The notes under the pieces: generated by a model | What the model was told of the DNA's origin: nothing | Databases searched by the model: none | The model's input: only the letters and a program-made list of their open reading frames with translations | Shown here: positions 6,031 to 12,814 of the stretch, in pieces | How the letters are laid out: every line of letters starts with the position of its first letter | Position numbering within the stretch: the first letter of the stretch is position 1 | DNA from: HB2-32-21 sp003448675 | Lineage (GTDB): Bacteria > Pseudomonadota > Gammaproteobacteria > Pseudomonadales > Porticoccaceae | Length of the DNA stretch: 13,592 nucleotides | NCBI GenBank assembly: GCA_041584755.1 | Contig: JBFHDK010000078.1 | Location: forward strand, 1 to 13,592 | Direction: 5' to 3' | Translations under genes and position numbers: made by a program

Positions 6031-6789
6031 ATGAAGACCAATCGACTTTCGCTAACGATCATTTTCGCGGGCCTGGTTCTGGCCGGTTGTAAGGAATCAG
6101 CCGAGGCCCCGACCGCAACCCCCGCGACTTTGGAAACCGACGAGCAAAAAGTCAGCTACATCATGGGCATGAACATCGGTTCGCAAATTTCCAGTGATGA
6201 CTTTGAGCTGGATATGGACACCTTCACGATGGGGATCTCTGATGCATTTTCCGGAGCCGAGCCGCGCCTGAGTGAAGAGGAAGTTAGAACAACGATCGAA
6301 TCCTTCCAGGCCAATATCGCCGCCAAGCAGGAAGCGGAAGCTAAAAAGCTGGCCGAGGCCAACCAGAAGGAGGGCGAGGCCTTTCTGGCTGAAAAAGCCG
6401 GCTCCGAGGGTGTTGTGGCGCTGGAGAGTGGTTTGCTCTACAAAGTGATAGAAGCCGGTGACGGCCCCAAGCCGATGCTGGAAGACACTGTCAGGGTTCA
6501 TTACCGAGGCACACTGATTGACGGCACTGAGTTTGACAGTTCCTACAAGCGGGGCGTGCCGGCGGAGTTCGGCGTTACTCAGGTTATCCCCGGCTGGACC
6601 GAGGCCTTGCAACTGATGCCTGAAGGCGCTAAATGGGAACTCTATATTCCCTCGGACCTGGCTTATGGTCCAGGCGGTACCGGTGGCGCTATTGGCCCTA
6701 ACCAGACCCTGATTTTCGAGGTTGAGCTGCTTAAGGCTGCTCTTTCCAGCGAAGCCGAAGATGCGGGCGGTGAAAGCGGAGCAGAATAA
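6031..6789 (+). CDS. FKBP-type peptidyl-prolyl cis-trans isomerase lipoprotein (Mip/FkpA-like)
   Basis: Periplasm-facing prolyl isomerase and likely chaperone. Residues 1-19 are a lipoprotein signal with lipobox LVLAGC, giving an acylated Cys20. Lys at the next position means no inner-membrane retention signal, so outer-membrane sorting by Lol is expected. Residues about 37-75 (DEQKVSYIMGMNIGSQ...MGISDAFSG) match the FKBP N-terminal dimerisation domain. A charged helix rich in Ala, Glu and Lys (about 82-122) links it to the FKBP domain. That domain has VHYRGTLIDGTEFDSSY (156-172), VIPGWTEALQLMPEGAKWELYIP (185-207), LAYG (210-213) and NQTLIFEVELL (224-234). An acidic Gly-rich tail closes the 252 residues. 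An AGGGA ribosome site precedes the ATG. Whether it is the FkpA, FklB or Mip orthologue cannot be decided here. Confidence 0.93.
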   Translation: MKTNRLSLTIIFAGLVLAGCKESAEAPTATPATLETDEQKVSYIMGMNIGSQISSDDFELDMDTFTMGISDAFSGAEPRLSEEEVRTTIESFQANIAAKQEAEAKKLAEANQKEGEAFLAEKAGSEGVVALESGLLYKVIEAGDGPKPMLEDTVRVHYRGTLIDGTEFDSSYKRGVPAEFGVTQVIPGWTEALQLMPEGAKWELYIPSDLAYGPGGTGGAIGPNQTLIFEVELLKAALSSEAEDAGGESGAE

Positions 6790-6841
6790 AGCACCAGGTG
6801 GCGCGATAATTTTTGTGCGTGACTGCCTAGACGATTGTTAC

Positions 6842-6863
6842 CAGGCCCCGTTTCAGGGGCCTG
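6842..6863. terminator. Convergent hairpin between the FKBP gene and dsbB
   Basis: CAGGCCCC and GGGGCCTG form a perfect 8-base-pair stem around the loop GTTTCA. The loop contains the dsbB stop codon (TGA on the minus strand) and the right arm lies within the dsbB 3' end. The tail TGTGTTT on the plus side is only partly T-rich, so termination may be inefficient. It is placed where both transcripts must end. Confidence 0.55.
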
Positions 6864-7356
6864 TGTGTTTGAGGCGCAGTACCTGGTAGCCACCCAGCAG
6901 CGCCAGCCCAGCAAAGGCGATCAGTGTATAACCCGGTATGCTGATACTAAATAGCGACCATTGGACCTCGGCGCAGTTGCCATCACCTCGGAGCAGCATC
7001 GGGATGACTTCCATCAGCGGCAGGGCGTCGAACAGGTAATCTGCGGGTGGTCCACAGGCGGGCACCAAATCCTCCGGCAGGCTCTGGAGCCACAGTTGCC
7101 GGATGGAAAAACCCGCACCGGCAAGGGCGCTGACGCAGGTCGCCCCCCCATAAATACGGACACCTCTAACGCCGGGGTTGTGGATAAAGGCCGCCAGGGC
7201 TATCAGCCCTGTGAGGGTGACGAACACCCGTTGCACAATACACAGGTAGCAGGGCGTCAGCTCCCAAACGTATTGCATAAACAGCGCCACCGCCATTAGG
7301 CCCAGGGTGGCGAGGAAAATTAGCAGGTTTACGGTTCGGGGCTGGGGCATGTTCAC
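6853..7356 (-). CDS. dsbB: Disulfide bond formation protein DsbB
   Basis: Inner-membrane quinone reductase that reoxidises the periplasmic thiol oxidase DsbA. The 167 residues hold both essential cysteine pairs: C36-YL-C39 in the first periplasmic loop, followed by IVQR (Arg43, equivalent to the quinone-site Arg), and C101 (VPACGPP) with C128 (GDGNCAEVQW) in the second loop. Four membrane helices fit about 10-30, 41-59, 67-87 and 138-160. The start is a GTG at 7356 in a GTGA overlap with the acpH stop, with AAGGA 8 bases upstream; an ATG two codons later is an alternative. Last gene of the small ORF-gshA-acpH-dsbB operon. An extra Cys74 lies in a membrane helix. Confidence 0.95.
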   Translation of the reverse strand: MNMPQPRTVNLLIFLATLGLMAVALFMQYVWELTPCYLCIVQRVFVTLTGLIALAAFIHNPGVRGVRIYGGATCVSALAGAGFSIRQLWLQSLPEDLVPACGPPADYLFDALPLMEVIPMLLRGDGNCAEVQWSLFSISIPGYTLIAFAGLALLGGYQVLRLKHTGP

Positions 7357-8000
7357 GCTATCTTTCCTTTTTTAGCGGTTTCAAAATCTTTGCTCTGGGC
7401 GTAGCTCAGGGGTAGGTTTTCCCGTGTCAGAAAACACGCCGCTAGACGGTTCAATTCTGTCATTGTCTCTGCAAAAGCGCGCGCGAAACAAGCTTGATGT
7501 ACTTCTACATACTGCCAGCTGCGGCCCAGCTCAACAGGCTTGCTCAGTCGTGAGCCGACTCGCTGAAGTACGGTGGCCATCACCGTAGCGTCGGCATAAC
7601 TTTCCAGCCAGCCGATTTCGGGGGCTCGCTTGCTGAAGAGCAGGGCGCCGGGTGGCAATAATACCTGCTGGCTGGCGAGGTGGCGGTAAAAGTCGGTACA
7701 GAAATGGTCGAGTGGGAGCCGATGGTAGTGCTGCCAGTTTTTGGCCAGAAAATGGTCAAAGGCGATATCGATAATAATTCCGGCGTAGCGTCGCCACGGC
7801 CTTTCAAATAGCGGGTAGAGGCGACGGATAGCGGGAATCTGGGTGGTCTGGCTGTCGATGGCCCGGTGCAGCCGGATACCCGCTTCAATGGGGGCGGGGA
7901 GCTCACCCCGCAGCGGCCCTTTGACGAAATCACCAAGCAGGCCGCCCACCTGGCAGTCTGGGTCATCCCCCGACAGCAGGAGGTGGGCGAGGTAGTTCAT
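7353..8000 (-). CDS. acpH: Acyl carrier protein phosphodiesterase AcpH
   Basis: Hydrolyses the 4'-phosphopantetheine arm from holo-ACP to give apo-ACP. The 215 residues resemble E. coli AcpH along their length: N-terminal MNYLAHLLLSGDD, LLGDFVKG (21-28), GIRLHRAID (41-49), IIIDIAFDHFLAKNW (75-89) and a C-terminal SYADATVMATVLQRVGSRL-like segment. The His and Asp residues in these motifs fit the HD-like metal-dependent fold proposed for the family. The C-terminal tail is somewhat longer than that of E. coli AcpH (about 193 residues). The ATG at 8000 overlaps the gshA stop (ATGA), and its own TGA overlaps the dsbB GTG. Family assignment is firm; activity is inferred. Confidence 0.9.
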   Translation of the reverse strand: MNYLAHLLLSGDDPDCQVGGLLGDFVKGPLRGELPAPIEAGIRLHRAIDSQTTQIPAIRRLYPLFERPWRRYAGIIIDIAFDHFLAKNWQHYHRLPLDHFCTDFYRHLASQQVLLPPGALLFSKRAPEIGWLESYADATVMATVLQRVGSRLSKPVELGRSWQYVEVHQACFARAFAETMTELNRLAACFLTRENLPLSYAQSKDFETAKKGKIA

Positions 8001-9589
8001 CGGCTCAGGGGGAAGTTGTACTGGGCGTAGAATGTCGCCAGATACTCTTCAAAACTGCTTTTGTCTATGGATTCGATATTGGCCTGCCTGATTCTGGATT
8101 GCTCCGCGAGCTGTTGAAACTCGCTAATAAGAGCAGGTGTGAGGGGCTTGTCGAGAAAATATGCCCGCTGCTGCCGGGCGTGGCCCAGAGCGGTTTGAAA
8201 ATAGGTGGCGCCGCTGGTTTCCATTTCCGCCAGCAGGCGCGCCGCTGGGGTTTGCTGGGGGTCTTCCAGCCGCACTTTGAGCCGATCGATGGCTCTGCGA
8301 TGCTCTCCGTGACTCATGTTCATATCAAGCAGGTCGGCAATGTCCTCCAGTTCGCCGAACAGCTGTTCAGCCCAGGATCTGAGGGGTATCTCGTCATTTC
8401 CCCTTAACAGGGCCAGGGCCGGATCCCGCCCCTGATAAACCGTGCGGTGCTGATTGTCCAATAATTGCCGGTATTCAAAGTCATCCGTGGCGGGGCTCTC
8501 GCTTAGCAGGCAATGCAGTAAAAACACTTCTGTAAAATACATTTGCTCGGCGTCGATGCCCAGTGGTGCGTAGGGGTTGAGATCAATGCAGCGTACTTCG
8601 ATGTACTCAATCCCCCGCTGCCAGAGAGCCTGGATCGGAGCCTCTCCACTTTCGGTGGTGCGTTTGGGTCGAATGGTGCTGTAAAACTCATTTTCGATCT
8701 GCAGTAGATGAGTATTGAGTTGCAGGTATTTGCCATTCGGGTCGCGGATGCCGATTTTTTCGTAGGGGGGATAGGGCTCGGTCAAGGCCTGGCGCAGGTT
8801 TTCAATATAGGAGGTCAGGCTGTTGTAGCATACGACCAGCGCTTCCTGGGCCTTGCTCTGGTAGCCCAGATCGCCCATGCGCAAGGACGTGGCGTGGGGC
8901 ATGTGTAGACTGTGATTATCCCCATTAAAGGGTTGGAGTTGATGCTGGCGCCCCGCGACAAAAGACCTGCACACGGCGGGAGCGCCGCCAAACAGATAGA
9001 GCAACAGCCAGAAATGACGTCGAAAGTTGCGAATCAGGCCGAAGTAACCTTCTGTTTTATAGTCCTGCAGCGTACCTGTGTAAGAAACATCGGTTTTGAG
9101 CAGTTCCCAGCAGGCGTCCGGTAACGACCAGTTATAGTGTATGCCGGCGATGGTTTGCATCAGCCGCCCGTAGCGCTTACCCAGGCCCCGGCGGTAAATT
9201 TTTTTCATCTGCCCGATATTGGAACTGCCGTATTCGGCCAGGGGGATGTCTTCGTCCCTACCGAGAACACAGGGCATGCTATTTACCCAGAGTAATTCAT
9301 CACCGATGTTGCTATAAGTAAAGCGGTGAATGTCCTCCAGGCTTTGCAGTACCTCGGGTACGGAGCCCAGAGGAGGGGTTATAAATTCCAGCAGCGCTTC
9401 GGAGAAATCCGTGGTGATGTTGGGGTGGGTAAGTGTCGAGCCCAGCGCCCGAGGATGGGGGCGTTGGGAGAGCTCCCCCTCGGGTGTTACCCGCAGGCTT
9501 TCTTTTTCAATACCACGTCTTATGCCGGTCAGGGATTCGTGGTGGCCGGGTCTCGCCAGTAAAGACAGACGCCTGTTAAGCGAGCTCAA
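7997..9589 (-). CDS. gshA: Glutamate-cysteine ligase GshA (class 1)
   Basis: ATP-dependent ligase making gamma-glutamylcysteine, the first and rate-setting step of glutathione synthesis in the cytoplasm. The 530 residues match the proteobacterial class-1 family: RRGIEKESLRV (24-34, with metal/ATP-binding Glu28 and Glu30), THPNITTDFSEALLEFITP (54-72), YGSSNIGQMKKIYRRGLGKRYG (120-141), QTIAGIHYNWSLP (145-157) and EVRCIDLNPYAPLGID further on. The start is TTG at 9589, fixed by AAGGA 7 bases upstream and by the MSSLNRRLSLL N-terminus; E. coli gshA is also known to start with UUG. The gene lies 15 bases after a 79-residue ORF and overlaps acpH. Confidence 0.96.
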   Translation of the reverse strand: MSSLNRRLSLLARPGHHESLTGIRRGIEKESLRVTPEGELSQRPHPRALGSTLTHPNITTDFSEALLEFITPPLGSVPEVLQSLEDIHRFTYSNIGDELLWVNSMPCVLGRDEDIPLAEYGSSNIGQMKKIYRRGLGKRYGRLMQTIAGIHYNWSLPDACWELLKTDVSYTGTLQDYKTEGYFGLIRNFRRHFWLLLYLFGGAPAVCRSFVAGRQHQLQPFNGDNHSLHMPHATSLRMGDLGYQSKAQEALVVCYNSLTSYIENLRQALTEPYPPYEKIGIRDPNGKYLQLNTHLLQIENEFYSTIRPKRTTESGEAPIQALWQRGIEYIEVRCIDLNPYAPLGIDAEQMYFTEVFLLHCLLSESPATDDFEYRQLLDNQHRTVYQGRDPALALLRGNDEIPLRSWAEQLFGELEDIADLLDMNMSHGEHRRAIDRLKVRLEDPQQTPAARLLAEMETSGATYFQTALGHARQQRAYFLDKPLTPALISEFQQLAEQSRIRQANIESIDKSSFEEYLATFYAQYNFPLSR

Positions 9590-9604
9590 ATTGAGTTCCT
9601 TTGT

Positions 9605-9844
9605 CTAAGATTGGGCCTGGGCCAGCTCAGACTCGTCAGCGACGATAGGTCGTTTTTTGGCGTCCTGTTCGCAGGCGAGAACCTGAGCGCGCAACTGTAT
9701 ATTCTGGGCGTTGAGCTCAAGTAACTGGTTTAGGGCGATATCCTTGTGTGGTGTACTGAATAGCTCGGCTTTAGGGTCGCGGGTCCAGGACATATCCTTG
9801 GCGAGCAGGTTGCCCGTGGCGTCTTTAACGATAAATAGTGTCAT
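9605..9844 (-). CDS. Hypothetical 79-residue protein upstream of gshA
   Basis: I do not recognise this protein. It is 79 residues, soluble and without a signal peptide or membrane segment. Residues 1-20 (MTLFIVKDATGNLLAKDMSW) look like beta strands. Residues about 34-59 (KDIALNQLLELNAQNIQLRAQVLACE) are strongly helical with Leu/Ile spacing suggesting a short coiled coil, and the tail is polar. One cysteine (Cys58). The ATG at 9844 is preceded by a purine-rich GGTAAGGTAA ribosome site. It ends 15 bases before gshA on the same strand, behind a candidate promoter, so it is probably the first gene of the gshA operon. The spacing, ribosome site and lack of any competing frame make it a likely real gene. 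Confidence 0.7.
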   Translation of the reverse strand: MTLFIVKDATGNLLAKDMSWTRDPKAELFSTPHKDIALNQLLELNAQNIQLRAQVLACEQDAKKRPIVADESELAQAQS

Positions 9845-10142
9845 TTACCTTACCTAAAAGCTTACCGAGAGACTCACTGAGCGCAGTTTAACGGATGCGC
9901 TTTGCTGAGCAAATGTTTTCCGAACCAGCTGGCCGCCAACAGTAATTGACAGTGTCAGGGTCATTTAGCAGGATAGCCTGCCAGTGCAAAGGTGCTTTCT
10001 GCAAGAATGGGGTTTGTGTTGGAAACAGCCCCGGTAAACCTAAAAGCGTAAATCCCTTTGTTACAGATATCGTGGAGGTTGATGCCGCAGACTGGTTCCT
10101 GTAGTTGCGGATAAACTTAAAGTTCTCATATAGGGGGTAAAT
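9845..10142. other. 298-base divergent intergenic region
   Basis: Separates the minus-strand gshA operon from the plus-strand HMGCS-like gene. It holds the gshA-side promoter, the 13-base dyad at 9901-9913, a second dyad TGACA-G-TGTCA (9947-9957) that includes a perfect TTGACA, and a small hairpin GCAGG-ATAG-CCTGC (9968-9981). A GGGGG ribosome site lies at 10132-10136. I found no good plus-strand promoter: TTGCGG-N18-TATAGG (10105-10134) would start transcription on the start codon. No further gene is supported. Confidence 0.6.
9885..9912 (-). promoter_or_regulatory. Putative promoter of the small ORF-gshA-acpH-dsbB operon
   Basis: On the minus strand TTGCTC (9907-9912) and TAAACT (9885-9890) are 16 bases apart, and the -10 is identical to that proposed for rpoH. 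The start point would be near 9878, about 34 bases before the ATG. The -35 lies inside the perfect dyad TTTGCTGAGCAAA (9901-9913), which could be an operator. Confidence 0.4.
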
Positions 10143-11540
10143 GTGTCAGGAATTCTTAGTTACGGGGCTTACGTGCCCTATTACCGACTCACGCGTAAGG
10201 CTATTGGCGGTGGACGCGGTGAGCGGGCCGTGGCCAGCTACGATGAGGATGCGGTGTCTATGGCGGTGGAGGCTAGCCGGGAAGCCAGTCGGGCGCTTGG
10301 AGATCAGGCTGGGGGGATAGACAGTCTGATATTCGCCACCACTAGCCCGCCCTATGCAGAAAAGCTCAATGCCGCGGCCATCTCGGCGGCGCTGGATTTA
10401 CCGGCATCGGTGCGCTCCTTCGAATTGGGTAGCAATACCCGTATGGGCTTGGCTGGCCTGTTATTGGGGGCTGATTTGGGCGCAGCCGGAAAAACTTCGC
10501 TGATTTGCGCGGGTGATGTGGTCATTGGCGGTCCGGGAGGCGCTCGTGAGCGGGACAGTGGCGACGGCAGCATTGCCTTTGTTACCGGCCCGGAGGATCA
10601 GGCCATCGCCCGTATTCTGGGTCAGGCCTCAAGCACGACGGAATTACTTGACGTGTGGCGCCTACCTGGCGATCAGTTTGCCCGCCAGTGGGAGGAGCGT
10701 TTTGGTATCGAAATCCTGGGTCCGGTCAGCATTGATACCGCCCAGCGGGCTCTGAGTGCTGCCGGCGTTGCCCCCGAGCATCTGTCCACGGTGATCCTCG
10801 ATGCCACTAACCGCCGTGATGTGGCGGGTGTACCAAGGGCGTTGGGCCTCAAACCCGAGCAGCTGGCCGATATGCTGGCTGAGAACCTGGGTCGTTGTGG
10901 CGTTGCCCACGCGGGTCTGGTGCTCGCCAATACCCTCGATACGGCTCAGCCCGGTGACAAGATTCTGGTGCTGTCGACCGCTGACGGTTGTGATGCGGTG
11001 GTCCTGGAAGTGACCGATAAGATCGCCTCGGGCAGGCCGAGTCGTTCCGTCCAGCACTGGCTGGGTTCGGCCAATAATGAGTTGGCCTACAATACGTATC
11101 TGAAATGGCGCGGCGTTTTGCCCTTCGAGCCACCCCGACGGCCAGACCCAGATCGTCCCGCGGCGCCGATTATGAAGCGCCACGAACACTGGAAGTACGG
11201 TTTCTACGGTTCTCGCTGTGAGTCTTGTGGCCAGGGGCACCTGCCACCACAGCGAGTTTGCGTTAAATGCCGCTCGGTGGATGCGATGAAGCCCGAGCGC
11301 TTTGCTGATGAGCCTTGCAAGGTGACCACGTTTACCCTGGATCACCTGGCTTATAGTCTTCAGCCGCCGGTGATTTCCACGGTGGTGGATTTTGACGTAG
11401 GTGGCCGACTGGCCTGTGAGTTGACCGACGCCGATCCGGGAGCAGTAAAGATTGGTAATCGACTTGAAATGACTTTCCGGCGTTTTTACACCGGTCAGGG
11501 AGTCCACAACTATTTCTGGAAAGCGCGACCTCAGCGCTAG
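10143..11540 (+). CDS. HMG-CoA synthase-like protein fused to a C-terminal DUF35 zinc-ribbon/OB-fold domain
   Basis: Two-domain protein of 465 residues. Residues 1 to about 292 have the thiolase-superfamily fold of archaeal-type HMG-CoA synthase, opening MSGILSYGAYVPYYRL and ending in PGDKILVLSTADGCDAVVLEV. A linker with YLKWRGVLPFEPPRRPDPDRP (318-339) leads to the DUF35 domain, whose zinc ribbon has C359-C362 and C373-C376. An OB-fold follows to the end. By my alignment from memory, the synthase's catalytic Glu, Cys and His are replaced by Thr67, Ser97 (FELGSNTRMG) and Asp220 (VILDATNRR), so the synthase activity is probably lost. Starts at a GTG with GGGGG 6 bases upstream; an overlapping ATG at 10141 is out of frame. 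It is 11 bases ahead of an SCP2-type thiolase. I infer a CoA-ester-binding scaffold or partner of that thiolase; substrate unknown. Confidence 0.85.
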   Translation: MSGILSYGAYVPYYRLTRKAIGGGRGERAVASYDEDAVSMAVEASREASRALGDQAGGIDSLIFATTSPPYAEKLNAAAISAALDLPASVRSFELGSNTRMGLAGLLLGADLGAAGKTSLICAGDVVIGGPGGARERDSGDGSIAFVTGPEDQAIARILGQASSTTELLDVWRLPGDQFARQWEERFGIEILGPVSIDTAQRALSAAGVAPEHLSTVILDATNRRDVAGVPRALGLKPEQLADMLAENLGRCGVAHAGLVLANTLDTAQPGDKILVLSTADGCDAVVLEVTDKIASGRPSRSVQHWLGSANNELAYNTYLKWRGVLPFEPPRRPDPDRPAAPIMKRHEHWKYGFYGSRCESCGQGHLPPQRVCVKCRSVDAMKPERFADEPCKVTTFTLDHLAYSLQPPVISTVVDFDVGGRLACELTDADPGAVKIGNRLEMTFRRFYTGQGVHNYFWKARPQR

Positions 11541-11551
11541 GAGAGTGAATC

Positions 11552-12736
11552 ATGGCGAGTAATGGGATTAAAGATCAGGTAGCCATCGTCGGCATGGGTT
11601 GTACGGCTTTTGGTGAACATTGGGATCGTGATGCCTCGGACATGCTTATTGAAGCGGCTGGCGACGCCTATAAATCAGCGCGTGTCGACCCTGAAGATGT
11701 CGATGCCTATTGGCTCGGCACCTTTGCCAGCGGCATATCCGGCATAGTGTTCGCGGAAGCGATGAAAACACCCTACAAGCCGGTGACCCGGCTGGAAAAC
11801 ATGTGTGCCACCGGCAGTGAAGCAATTCGTAATGCTGCCTACGCGGTGGCCAGCGGCGCCTATGATCTGGTCATGGCCGTCGGTGTCGAGAAACTCAAGG
11901 ACGGCGGTTATTCCGGCCTTGTCGTGCCTGGCCCCGATGGCGATGGCACTGAATCGAGCATGACCGCGCCGGCTATGTTTTCCCTGCTGGCGCCGGCCTA
12001 CTGTGAAAAATACGGTGTCGAGGAAGATGAATTAAAAGACGTGCTGTCCCGCATTGCCTGGAAAAACCACGTCGCAGGGGCCAAGAACCCAAAGGCTCAG
12101 TTCCGCAAGGAAGTCCCCATGGACACCATCTGCAAGTCACCACGGGTGGCGGGCATGTTCGGTGTTTTTGACTGTTCGGGAGTATCCGATGGCGCCGCCG
12201 CGGCTATCATGTGTCGTGCTGAAGACGCCCATAAATACACCGATAATCCTATCTACCTGAAAGCATTTTCCATTGCCGCCGGTCCCAATGAAGGGTTTAT
12301 CAGTGAAGATTATGACTTCACCTCCTTTCAGGAAGTGGTGGTATCGGCTCAGGATGCTTACAAGCAGGCGGGCATTACCAACCCTCGGGAAGAAATCAGC
12401 ATGGCGGAGGTGCATGATTGCTTTACCGCGACTGAGCTGGTGTTGATGGAAGACATGGGCTTTTCCGAGCGCGGCCAGGGCTGGCGTGATGTGCTGGAAG
12501 GCCGCTTCGACGGGGACGGCGCGCAACCGGTTAACCCCGATGGGGGGCTGAAGAGTTTCGGTCACCCAATCGGCGCCAGTGGTCTGCGTATGATGTATGA
12601 AATGTGGCTGCAGTTGCGGGGTGAAGCAGGTGAACGGCAGATAGACAACCCGAAAACGGGATTGACCCATAATCTGGGTGGCCAGCCGGGTCGTTGCGTC
12701 AGTTTTGTTTCTATTGTTGGCAATGAACTGGGTTAG
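11552..12736 (+). CDS. SCP2-type thiolase (acetyl-CoA acetyltransferase family)
   Basis: Makes or cleaves a 3-ketoacyl-CoA. The 394 residues carry the SCP2-thiolase active-site set: nucleophile Cys85 in ENMCATGSEA, the HDCF motif at 288-291 whose Cys290 serves as the second catalytic cysteine in this subfamily, and His338 in GGLKSFGHPIGASG. The C-terminal NLGGQPG replaces the CxG motif of classical thiolases, as expected for the subfamily. So it looks catalytically complete, unlike its upstream partner. The ATG is preceded by AGGAGAG 6 bases upstream and lies 11 bases after the HMGCS-like/DUF35 gene. Thiolases of this type often work with DUF35 proteins in lipid, sterol-side-chain or archaeal isoprenoid metabolism. 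The sequence does not reveal which substrate applies here. Confidence 0.92.
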   Translation: MASNGIKDQVAIVGMGCTAFGEHWDRDASDMLIEAAGDAYKSARVDPEDVDAYWLGTFASGISGIVFAEAMKTPYKPVTRLENMCATGSEAIRNAAYAVASGAYDLVMAVGVEKLKDGGYSGLVVPGPDGDGTESSMTAPAMFSLLAPAYCEKYGVEEDELKDVLSRIAWKNHVAGAKNPKAQFRKEVPMDTICKSPRVAGMFGVFDCSGVSDGAAAAIMCRAEDAHKYTDNPIYLKAFSIAAGPNEGFISEDYDFTSFQEVVVSAQDAYKQAGITNPREEISMAEVHDCFTATELVLMEDMGFSERGQGWRDVLEGRFDGDGAQPVNPDGGLKSFGHPIGASGLRMMYEMWLQLRGEAGERQIDNPKTGLTHNLGGQPGRCVSFVSIVGNELG

Positions 12737-12754
12737 CTAGGTATAAAGCACTTG

Positions 12755-12790
12755 CATAAAAAAGCCCGGTCTAGACCGGGCTTTTTTATG
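12755..12790. terminator. Bidirectional terminator, perfect 36-base palindrome
   Basis: Bases 12755-12772 (CATAAAAAAGCCCGGTCT) are exactly complementary to 12773-12790 with no unpaired base between them. As a hairpin this gives a long stem closed around the central TCTAGA, with T6 after a GC-rich core on both strands. It lies between the convergent thiolase and rho genes and should terminate both. Confidence 0.92.
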
Positions 12791-12814
12791 GTTAACCTTT
12801 GTGCTCGGCCGCGT

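Noticed and set aside
10105..10134. Promoter TTGCGG-N18-TATAGG for the HMGCS-like gene
   Set aside because: It would start transcription at about 10141, leaving no room for the GGGGG ribosome site in the message.
10141..10143. ATG as the start of the HMGCS-like gene
   Set aside because: It is out of frame with the conserved protein; the overlapping GTG at 10143 is in frame and gives the family N-terminus.
10662..11507. 281-codon open frame opposite the HMGCS-like/DUF35 gene
   Set aside because: The plus-strand protein has clear domains and zinc cysteines throughout; the antisense product resembles no family I know and lacks a credible start.
12137..12670. 177-codon open frame opposite the thiolase gene
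   Set aside because: Covers the HDCF and GHPIGASG region of a firm thiolase; treated as a shadow.
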